This document shows, piece after piece, positions 55,532-64,000 of a stretch of DNA of 64,000 nt (positions are counted from its first letter, which is position 1; each line of letters starts with the position of its first letter). The notes under the pieces are model-generated. The model was not told where the DNA came from, ran no database searches, and saw only the letters and a list, made by a program, of their open reading frames with translations. The stretch covers positions 186,001 through 250,000 of the forward strand of contig WHUX01000069.1 in the NCBI GenBank assembly GCA_015179025.1, in the 5' to 3' direction. The translations under genes and the position numbers were made by a program. The DNA comes from Terfezia claveryi (lineage: Eukaryota; Ascomycota; Pezizomycetes; Pezizales; Pezizaceae).

Positions 55532-56226
55532 TGCAATAAGTATGCTAGAAGATTATTGTGGTCGTTGAATCGGGTGCATAGGCTGGCACTACTGCTGGAT
55601 GGGCCAGTCATTAGTGCTCTTGCTGAATTGGGGGGCCCATACAGCTATAGCGGCCCATTGGTCTACAGGGCGGCCATTGCTAGACGGGCTCCAATGCTGT
55701 ATGGGTCAGAACACACAATACGGTAGTGCAGCCTGTTTTTAGTAATTGGGGGTAGCGCTGCTACCAGGGCCTCGCCCTCTTCCTCGTTCTTCATCCACGC
55801 TCAACCTACGTGCATATCCTTCATTTCCACCACGTCAGAAGGCTCCTACCCCCTTCCGCTGAATCTTCACTTCTGTTTGCACCGCCCTTTCTACCTGCAT
55901 CGTCACTACCTGCGCTGCTAACTACTTGGTCTCAGTGGGTTACAACCGATACCGGTAGTGCCACCTTCCCTTTACCTGATTCTTGGTCCGCTCTGCCGCC
56001 AGCACCTCCCAGGCTTCACCTGTACGTACTCCTCTGCCTCTCTATTCATTGCCTTTACCCCACCGCCGTTTCCTTCCTGGCCTACAATATTCTATAACCA
56101 CTTGCCTAACCTGACTGAGTCTGCCAAGAAGACTACAAAATTAGCTTCGTATGTGTCCTGAGGTTCCTTCTCCCAGCTGCCCTGCTGCCGGTCTCTTTGT
56201 GCACTTGGCTAATACCAGCTAAGGAA
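55532..56226. other. Upstream of the M35 gene, no gene
   Basis: Pyrimidine-rich, with short plus-strand ORFs (55810-56161) that show no domain. It may hold the promoter of the protease gene. Confidence 0.4.
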
Positions 56227-57338
56227 ATGAGTAGCTTCATCTTTGGGCTCATAATAGTGGCCAATTTATTGAACACCACCTTTGCACGTATAATGATTGA
56301 TCAACCTTCTTGCCAGGCACAGTTCGGTATTGTGCAGGAAGCATTGCGGGGAGAATGGGACCTCGCTGAACATGCAGCTAAATCAACTACGGATATCGGT
56401 AATGAGGGCGTAGCGCTAAAGTAAGTCAAGAACTTTGTCTAAGGTAGACCCGAGGCTACGGACACTTGTTTCAGCTATGTTTATTATAAGTTAGCTTGGT
56501 TTGGTCTTTCAGTGATTTCACGAGGCTTCATTTTCGAGATCCTGAAGGAAGTTCATGAGTTTTCTCTACACATTTCATTATGACTTCCTGGGTTGGCCAT
56601 TTGGGGCTCCACTCAGGCCTCTCAGGGTCCTACAAAGTCATTGCCCGCTTTTGTATTACATTTTCTGCGTGCCGGACCTGACAAATTAACTTCTCTGCCC
56701 CTGAATCCACCCGGGTTTCCGGGTGGCTCATCTTGGGTCCCCTATCGGGACCTCATGTGCCTATAAAGTTTGTTGAAACAAAAACAAAAGAGTATGTATA
56801 CACCGAGAAATCGTATTTGGGTGCGGGAATGTGGACCCTTACTCTGCTCTGATCTGACATGGTACACAGGTTGAAATTATACTTTACTGCCAATGATATC
56901 ACCGTGAGGCACCACATTTGGGCTCGCTTCAAGGCAATTGTTGCAGCATTCAATTCTCCAGCGGCGTTAGCGACGGTGTACTGCGATGATCCGGGAAACT
57001 ATTGCCAATTGGAAGAATACTTTCAATATACGTATTCGCATGGTGGTACGGTACACAACTGCCCTCTGTTTTTCAATCTGATGTATTTTTCGACAACGCC
57101 ATGGGAGATGGACCAGGCGACATCAATGCTACATGAGTTAACACACCTCGGGGCGATATACACCCCTTGGACGCGGGACCATGGATACTCCTATTGGGGA
57201 ATTAGAAGATTGAACAAGACAAAAGCATTGAACAACGCCCAATCGTACGCATATTATGCGAAAGACCTGTGCCTCCAATCACCGGATTGCGCACCTTATA
57301 TGGGGGCGGGGAGGTTGAACCTTCAATATTTGACTTAG
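56227..57338 (+). CDS. Secreted M35 (deuterolysin-type) metalloprotease, two exons
   Basis: Exon 1 is 56227-56420 and exon 2 56870-57338, joined by a 449-nt intron with donor GTAAGT and acceptor ACACAG; the frame is preserved (codon AA|G), giving 220 residues. Residues 1-20 (MSSFIFGLIIVANLL...) form a signal peptide. The zinc site is HELTH (153-157) with downstream TRDHGYSYWG supplying the probable third ligand Asp (168), as in aspzincins. NNAQSYAYYAKDL follows at the family position. Cysteines in CDDPGNYC, NCPLFF and CLQSPDC can form disulphides. There is no long propeptide, so it resembles the short peptidyl-Lys-type M35 enzymes rather than classical deuterolysin. It would act outside the cell on proteins. 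A LINE-A tail lies inside the intron. Confidence 0.85.
56661..56765 (+). mobile_element. LINE-A 3' end inside the M35 intron
   Basis: gtgccggacctgacaaatta and cacccgggtttccgggtgg, then ctatcgggacctcatgtgcc mark a LINE-A tail; the A-rich end is degraded and no duplication was found. It accounts for about a quarter of an intron far longer than the other two seen here (61 and 68 nt). Confidence 0.8.
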
Positions 57339-57470
57339 GTAATCTACCTCTACCTACTAGAGGGCGCATGCATCCCTGACACTGCATAGCATGTTGTCCA
57401 CAGGTCGAGATACAGTATGTACTTGTTGTATTGCTTGTCTGATCGCTTTGTTGTTTGTGCAGTGTGCACA

Positions 57471-58153
57471 TGAACGCCAAGCGATGGTACTCGCGCTCCA
57501 AGCTCACAAGGATACATCTTCTATCCGATTCTGCAGCCGCCATATCCTCCATAGTCAACCTCTCCCTCAGAACACAGCCACCTAGAAGCGGGATAGAGTC
57601 TAACCTCATAGCACTCTTGACCGAACGAGACAGCAACCATTATGACACAGCCATCTCTTGGCTCCGCTCACATATTGGTATCAGAGGTAATGAGGAAGCA
57701 GACAAGTTAGCCGCCTTCGCTTCGGCCCTAGGACAGATGAAGGCACAAGACCCACTTGTCACAGAAGGAGGTATCAGACAACTTTCTAAAGCCAGGAGGG
57801 CAGCAGCACGTACTAGCCCCGGGTTCGGAATTCGGAGGTCAGAATGGAACCGCCACGCGCTGTCCGCCTATACGTGGTGCAGGACAGACAGAGGACCTCA
57901 GAAGTCATGGCTCTCCCGCTTAGGTAAAGCAACATCAAGCGCTTGCCCTTGCGGTCACCACATACAAGATGGTCGACACCTGGTCTTCGTCTGCCCCCAA
58001 TTCCACGATCAGAGACAGGCCCTAGGAAGCATAAAGGAGTGGGAAGACCTAGATCGTCCGATTTGGGTCCAAGAGGAGGAGGGAGAGGACTGGGACGCAG
58101 TGGAAGCTTTCTTCAGCTTCCTCCACAGAAAAATGGCGGGAAGAGGCGCATAA
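57471..58153 (+). pseudogene. LINE RNase H copy, plus strand, 5'-truncated
   Basis: An open frame of ~225 codons encodes IHLLSDSAAAISSIVNLSLR, SWLRSHIGIRGNEEADKLAA and the zinc-like CPCGHHIQDGRHLVFVCPQF, ~90% like the minus-strand copy at 58602-59246. Similarity starts sharply at 57471. After the stop the 3' UTR differs from LINE-A, so it may be a sister subfamily. RNase H Asp (LLSDSAA) and His (SHIGIRGNEEAD) residues are present. Its tail is followed directly by the T-run of the opposite copy. Confidence 0.88.
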
Positions 58154-58601
58154 ATGGACGGTTGGAACGGATGGTTGAAAGAAGGCACGGAGACATGCAG
58201 AATTATTTTTTTTTTATTTTTTTTTTTTAAATACTTGTTACTCTTATTCGGTCCCAGTAGGGGGACCATGAAGAGCCACCAGGAAACCGAGGTGGATTCA
58301 GGACAAGGCAAGTTAATCTGCCAGGTCCGGCGCGCGCAAAGCAAAAGATAGATACATGGTAGAGGGCCCCCCTGCTGTCATTAACCGCGCTAGCAGATGA
58401 CCTAGAGAGGCCTGACGAGGGCCAGTGTCTAAGAAATTGTGTGAAACATGAAGGAAGGAGGGAAATATGAAAGACTTCATGTGTGAAAAAACGTTTAAGG
58501 AGAATCGTGAGTGCTACCGGCCAACTAAGGCCAGCCCATCCTAGCATGAATGGATATTTCTAATTCCCCCGATGGCCCTGAAGTCCATTCCAGCCCTCCG
58601 C

Positions 58602-59500
58602 CTATGCGCCTCTTCCCGCCATTTTCTTATAGAGGAAGCTGAAGAAGGCTTCCACTGCATCCCAGTCTTCTCCCTCCTCCTCTCGGATCCAAATCGGGCG
58701 ATCTAGATCTTCCCAATCCTTTATACTTCCTAGGGCCTGTCTCTGATCGTGGAAATGGGGGCAGACGAAGACCAGGTGCCAACCATCCTGTGTGTGATGT
58801 CCGCAGGGGCAAGCGCTTGATGTTGCTTTACCCAGATGGGAGAGCCATGACTTCTGAGGTCCTTTCTCTGTCCTGCACCACGTATATGCGGACAGAGCAT
58901 GGCGGTTCCATTCTGACCTCCGAATCCTGAAACCAGGGCTGGTGCGTGCTGCTGCTCGTTTGGCTTTGCAAAGTTGTCTGATGCCTCCTTCTGTGACGAG
59001 TAATTCTTGTGCCTTGACCTGTCCTAGGGACGAGCTGAAGGCGGCTAGCTTATCTGCTTCCTCATTGCCTCTGATACCAATGTGTGAGCAAAGCCACGAG
59101 ATGGCAGTATCATAGTGGTTGCTGTCGCATTCGGTCAAGAGTGCTATAAGGTTAGACTCTATCCCGCTTCTGGGTGGCTGTGTTCTGAGGGAGAGGTTGA
59201 CTATAGAGGATATAGCAGCTGCAGAATCGGATAGGAGGTGTATCATAGGAGTGTCCTTGTAAGCTTGGAGTGCGAGTACTATCGCTTGGCGTTCGGCATC
59301 AGCAACTGTGGATTCTGTTCCAAGGTAAGAATAACCTGAGACTGGGGGGTTCCCCTAGTTATCCTCTGAGTAAAATGCTGAAGCGTGGTGTCCTCCTCTT
59401 CCTGTGCTATCAGTATAGCAGAGTGTCCAACCTCCTTCTGAGAGTTCCTCGAGCTTCACTACCCACCTTAGCTTGTCTTTAGAGTGTATGTTTGATGGTT
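58602..59500 (-). pseudogene. LINE-A RNase H domain
   Basis: The main frame (58602-59246) carries SDSAAAISSIVNL (catalytic Asp), SWLCSHIGIRGNEEADKL and CPCGHHTQDGWHLVFVCPHF. The domain start (GGWTLCYTDSTGRGGH) lies at about 59400-59440 in a frame closed by TAG near 59354, a codon that is CAG in the copy at the window start. Confidence 0.88.
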
Positions 59501-59510
59501 CAAATAGGAC

Positions 59511-61295
59511 CTACAATACTAGACTGAGTCTGAGGCCATGATCCTGGGGGGGGTTTACGTTCCCGAAGCTAAGGCTTAGGGGTAGGGGGGGAAGGGTGAA
59601 GGAGGGGGAGGCGATATGGAAGGCTGAGGTGATGGGGTCATTAAAGGGGAAAGATGAGGAGAGGATGTCCCTGATGTCTTGGTTGCCTGTGCAGATGGCA
59701 CGGGCTGCCCACTGCGCTGCCATATCATGGAGCTTGTCCACTATAGGTTCGACGTTAGCAATTAGGCCCAGCTTTTCATGTGAACTGCCATAATATGCTC
59801 CACAGATCTTTCTTAAAGCTTTGTATTTCAGTTGTTCTTGTCTGGCTAGACGCGGGTCTGGTGAGGTAGGGGGGCCTATTTTGTACCACAGTTCAGCTCC
59901 CCATAGGAATATAGGTCTGATGAGACTAGTGAGCATGGTGCGGAGGCTGCGGGGGGAGACTCCTCCATTGCTATTCCCTAGATGTTGGAGATCTGCCAGA
60001 GCTCTTTCGGCCTTCTCCGTTCGAGCCTCTATGTGTCGCTTGAAGTTGAGCTTGTTGTCGATAATGATGCTTAGTGTGGTTATGTGTCCTGGTTTTCGAG
60101 AGAGTCCAAAGTCCAAGTGGGAGTTCTTGGTCTTATCCCATTGTAGGTTGTCTGCTTCTGCCACCTCTTCTAGTATTCTGTCCACATTCGTTACTACCCT
60201 ATCATGTGCTTTGCGTGGAAGGGATGTTAGGATGAGGGGGTTGACATCATCCGCATAGCTAAAGAGATGTATTTAGATTTGTGGGGCTTTGGGAGGAGTA
60301 AGATGGCTGCTGTGTCTTATCGTGCTTGTGGCTTTTTTGCCTAAAGTGTCGGCTTTGTGGAGGGTTCTGGACAGGTAGATCAGGAAGATCACTGGACTGA
60401 GGGGACTCCCCTGTGGAGTTCCTTCATCCATAGTGCCCTGCCCTCTAACCAGGTTGTCCCAAATGAGGTCGAATGATCTTAGTGCTAAGAACCTTCTTAC
60501 GAAGGGTATAAGATTCCTAGTATTTGCCCCTTTCTCGAGTTCTGCAATGACGCCTTCTGTACGTACATTGTTGAAGGCTGAAACTATGTCTTTTCCGAGA
60601 AGGGTTGCCTGGTGCCCTGTTTCTATACTTCTTTGAATTAGGCTTGTCGTGATCATCATATTGTCTGTAGCCGACCTGTTTTTTTTGGATCCATACTGTA
60701 AGTTATGGAAGGGAAAGGAGGACTGGAGTGCGTCTGCGATAACTTTCTCCCCCAATTTGCAGATACAGTTGAGGAGTACTACAGGTCTCTAGCCTTTGAC
60801 TAGACTATGGTCTTTCTGTGGCTTAGGTATCATGACGCAGGTGAGTTCATGCCATGAATCTGGGATGGGGACTCCTTCTGAACATCTAGCTATGTCGTTT
60901 AAGACACACTGGCCTAGATAGATATCTTTTAATAACTTGAGGAGAGGGTAAGAGATTCTGTCTGGGCCTGGTGCTGAATTGTTCTTTGTTCTGGAGAGGG
61001 CTTTATATATCGATTGGATATTAACTGCTTCTGCCGCTTGATATTTGGTTGGACTGCGGGCAATTATTGGCCAAGGGGAGGTGGAAGTAGGGTGTCTGAT
61101 GAAGTTATGTGAAAGGAAGGCTTCGCTCTTGTCTATATCCAAGCCCCAAGTATTTCCCCTCTGATCCTTGATATCGTTGCATGTAGTGGCTATACGGAAC
61201 GGGTCTTTGGCGATACGAACGATATTCCATGGGTGGTGGTCGCCTTGTTCTTTAAGAAACTTTGCCCAGCATGCTCTCTTTTTCCTCCAAACCAT
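59511..61295 (-). pseudogene. LINE-A reverse transcriptase, frame-broken
   Basis: Three frames cover the RT. 60789-61295 has NNSAPGPDRISYPLLKLL and DSWHELTCVMIPKPQKD (fingers). 60273-60755 has LGKDIVSAFNNVRTEGVIAE and GTPQGSPLSPVIFLIYLSR (palm). 59511-60185 has FGLSRKPGHITTLSIIIDNK and the thumb/connection (MLTSLIRPIFLWGAELWY). The YADDV-type box lies in the gap near 60245, where aactaaagagatg/tagctatgcgg gives AD-D-like codons on the minus strand (YADDVNPL). At least two frameshifts occur. Confidence 0.9.
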
Positions 61296-61775
61296 TTTCT
61301 TGAGGAGCTCGGACTCCTTTTGGTAATGTTCTACTATGACATGGCGTGTTATGTATAACTGGGCTGAGAGTTCTTCATCCCACTACTTTTTACAGTGGAT
61401 AGACATTGACTTGATGATTGAAAAGGCCCTAGTTAGCTGGACTAGGTGTTCATAAGCTTCGCCAAAGTGAGCCGGGAGGAATTGCGGGTTGCATTCAATG
61501 TAGTCTTCCCATTCAGTCCAGTTTGGGGTGGTATAAGTATGGGTAGTTGGGATCTGGGCTTGCGTAAATCCAGCAATAATACAGTGGTCCGATCCTGCCC
61601 AGCTGAGATTGAGGCTGGGGTGGGGAGTCCAGCTAGAGTTGGTGTTGGTGAAAACCAGGTCTAGAAGTGACTCGTGGTTTTGTCTGCGAAAAGTAACGCT
61701 GTTATATGGGGTGTATTGGGTGAGCCTGTCAGTTTCGCTCCAAGACTGTACGATATTGCCTCTGGGGCTATTAGC

Positions 61776-62388
61776 CTAACTCCAAGCTGTGTGGTGAGCG
61801 TTGAAATCTCCTAAGACGATTGCGCAGTTCCAACAGCATATACTGTTGAGGTCGTCAGAGAGGTATTCGAGTAGGTCTTTACCACGCAAGTATACTCCAG
61901 TAATGATAGTAATGCCTAGAGAGACCCTGGTGATATTATGGCTCTTGTTTGTTGTCGATCTGGCTTTGGGGTGGCGGAGGCTGACATATGCGACAACTTT
62001 GCTATTCTGAGATAATAGGGATACCCTCTGTAAAGCTGGATGATTGACTGTGCCTAGTGTGTTATTGATTGTGAAGATTTTAGGCTCTCTGATGAATACG
62101 ATATCTAGGGACTTACATGCCTCTAGAATCTGGTGTGTATTGTTGTCTGACCGATTAGCGTTGCAATACGCTATCCCTAGCTTGCTTAACCTTCCTAGTT
62201 CTCCTCTTACCCCTTTTTCCCTCCTTCTCACCTCTGCTTCACTTTTCCTTGCTAGTTCTTCTCCTTCCCTCCTTAATTTCTTTATATCGACATCCTTTCT
62301 ATTCATTGGAAGTTGCATTAATGTCTCATGTGGAGTCCCTAAGGGCTTTTTGGATGCGTTTCTAGCATAATTCGATAGCATGGCTAGG
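61776..62388 (-). pseudogene. LINE-A endonuclease (EEP family)
   Basis: The frame has GIAYCNANRSDNNTHQILEA, LDIVFIREPKIF (Glu of the family QEP motif), TIITGVYLRGKDLLEYL and IVLGDFNAHHTAWS (GDFNAHH), the apurinic-like endonuclease signatures that nick the target site. It is closed at 61776 by a stop after HTAWS; the end of the domain lies in other frames to 61300. Confidence 0.88.
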
Positions 62389-63843
62389 TTATCGGCAGTA
62401 GTTACAAGTGATCTCTTCGGGGCATGGTTGCCAGCATGGGACTGGAGCTGGAGAGTGGGAAGGGCGAGGGTCCATATGGTTGCCACCACATTCGTCGACA
62501 TAGAAGGCCTTGTCCTTGATGTGTTGGTAGAGGAAGATCTTGGACTGCTTGTGTACGATAGGGAGGGGGGAGTTCAGAGCTTTAAGGGAGGATGAGGTGA
62601 CTAAGAAACGGAGGCTGCAGCTTTTGCCTTCATATCTATCCCCTTTTCCACGAACTAACCATTTTGCAGGACTTGCAGAGCATGTTAACCCTAGGTCCTT
62701 ACAGATGCTATTGGCCCTGTCCCATGCTCTTTCGCCGTGGATACCTTGAAGTCCTGGAGCTACCAGTTCCGTGGTATCTGTCAGGATAGAGACCATGACG
62801 TTGCTTGAGTGGGATGGTTCTGTGTTGAAGATCTTGTCTCTGACTTTAGAGACTGCTGTGAGGATTTTTCCTTTGTATAATTCGGGGCGGTGTTGTAGGG
62901 TGATGATTCGCTCGCTAAGATAGGACTGTGCTGCTGAGACCGAGATCGCTTTGAGGCTTATTTCTGGGGCTAGGTGCTCCCTTCTGACGTTGAAGGAGTT
63001 AAGGAAAGCTTGTTCCCACTCTTTGCCTCTGCCTGGTCTGGACGGACATCCGGTGACCAGAATTTGAGTAGTTGTAGCTGAATTGACTCTGGTGATATCT
63101 CTGGTATTTATGGGACCGCGGCTGAAGAAACCTGGGAACGTTTCTTTGTCTCTGACCGTTGTTTGCTTCTCTTTTTTCGGGGGGTGAGGCGAAGGGCTTG
63201 CCTGATTTCCGAGGGGGTTGTTGTTTGGATAGGTGGCAGGTGTCAAGGTGTTGTGCTTCTCTTTTCTCAGGGGGCGAGGCGAGGGGCTTGCCTGCATCCC
63301 AACGGGGTTATTGTTTGGACTAGTAGCCAGAGTCGGGGTGGACGGGCTGGTTGCTGGAGGGGGAGAGCTGGTTGCTGGAGGAGGGGCACCCTTCCTCCTC
63401 ATCTGTTGAGCGCCCATGAAACCGCCGCCTCCTCTGAGGGCCGTGGCATCCTGTTTGGTAGCTGGAGGGAGGAGGGGGTTCTTTGCACACTTAGCTTCCT
63501 TCTGGACCCATATTTCCTCTATCTGCAGTTGTCATTGACTGCTTGGGCCTTTCACAATGCTTTTTGTAGTAATGGCGCCTCCCTTTGTGGCGTACATTGA
63601 GTCCTCTGTCCCTTTGCCGTTCTTGCAGGCGTCAGTGCTGTCCCCTATAATGCTATCGGGCTAGTTTCTGGCAATGGGTCTGCTCTGCATAGTCGCTGGA
63701 ATCGAGATCTCGGGGACTGCTAGAATGACTGTGGCACGAGAGCCTACAGCATTCCTGGGAGCCACGGGAGTCGGAGTTTTTGTGGCTGGGGTTGCTTGTG
63801 AAGGGGGTAGAGGAGGGGACGGAGCAGATTGAGCAGTTTTCAT
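62389..63843 (-). pseudogene. LINE-A ORF1 (gag-like, zinc knuckle)
   Basis: From MKTAQSAPSPPLPP (63843) through a Pro/Thr-rich N-terminus, then a globular part (TTTQILVTGCPSRPGRGKEW, FKVR-like NSFNVRREHLAPEISLKAIS) and a Cys/His-rich end (VDECGGNHMDPRPSH, CWQPCPEEITCNYCR) like the zinc knuckles of LINE ORF1. The frame breaks near 63660 and 63420. Two 78-bp-spaced repeats (ggggcgaggcgaggggcttg-type) lie at 63180-63310. Confidence 0.8.
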
Positions 63844-63879
63844 AAGTGGTACCTTTGCACTACCTCAAGTTGTTGGTGT

Positions 63880-64000
63880 GCCCTTGGCCCCTCCGCATTC
63901 CAGTAAAGAGCCATAGTTTATCCTCTTCTCCCCTGTCGGCTTCTTAGTGACTAGTGGTGCTGCTGTTGGCGGGACCTTAGCCCCTCCGCATTCCAGTATG
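63880..64000. repeat. Short repeat at the window edge
   Basis: cccctccgcattccagta occurs at about 63881 and 63979, ~98 bp apart, upstream of ORF1. It may be part of a longer array outside the window. Confidence 0.6.

Larger units (their letters stand above)
58208..64000 (-). mobile_element. LINE-A, near-complete Tad1-like element running off the window
   Basis: Minus-strand order is ORF1 (62389-63843), endonuclease (61776-62200), reverse transcriptase (59511-61295), RNase H (58602-59500), 3' UTR (58230-58600) and A tail (T-run at 58202-58228). This order is that of Tad1/I-like LINEs. Several stops and frameshifts separate the parts. The 5' end is beyond 64000; a repeat (cccctccgcattccagta at 63886 and 63980) marks the far upstream part. 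Confidence 0.93.

Overview
The window looks like a transposon-rich accessory block from a filamentous fungus, most likely a Pezizomycotina ascomycete. The reasons are short GT-AG introns (61 and 68 nt in two genes), Tad1-like LINEs with an RNase H domain, Copia and Gypsy-type remnants, pogo/Fot1, MULE and hAT transposases, FunK1-like kinases, and TpG-to-TpA differences between LINE copies that resemble RIP. I cannot name the species.

Only three to five host-type genes stand out. They are a two-exon coiled-coil protein kinase (21718-23969, -), a 547-residue protein with a possible PD-(D/E)XK nuclease-like core (37236-38879, +), a two-exon secreted M35 (deuterolysin-type) metalloprotease (56227-57338, +), a broken FunK1 kinase (8422-10701, +) and an unassigned ORF with one in-frame stop (43594-44328, -). 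A decayed nuclease-fold gene lies at 12540-13260 (-).

Layout: 1-4430 is a Copia element (-) with a LINE-A fragment joined to it. 4530-7500 holds a LINE RNase H scrap, a hAT transposase and LINE-A 3' ends. 8400-10700 is FunK1. 12-18 kb is degenerate sequence with small hairpin elements. 18950-21403 is a MULE transposase split by LTR-like DNA that itself carries a MITE. 26.3-29.4 kb and 33282-36853 are satellite-filled elements; the second has terminal inverted repeats and a 9-bp target duplication. 29529-30295 is a deleted pogo element. 30719-31775 is a LINE-B end with a nested MITE. 40120-41839 is a pogo transposase split by a 480-bp solo LTR with a 5-bp duplication. 44471-46373 is an element with ~610-bp inverted arms. 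46710-50112 is a 3.4-kb minisatellite. 50287-54150 is a degraded integrase polyprotein carrying a 46-bp LINE insertion and a small pogo element. 54557-64000 is mostly LINE-A, including a near-complete copy running off the right edge.

The most interesting object is the 878-bp pogo-like element at 52958-53835. It has an intact 141-residue ORF made of a CENP-B/ABP1-like helix-turn-helix and a PCNA-binding (PIP-box) motif but no transposase catalytic core, and it sits among otherwise decayed ORFs. Also notable are at least seven LINE-A insertions with readable target duplications, down to 46 bp, and large mobile elements packed with 9-bp and 23-bp tandem arrays. All calls come from reading the sequence; no database search was run.
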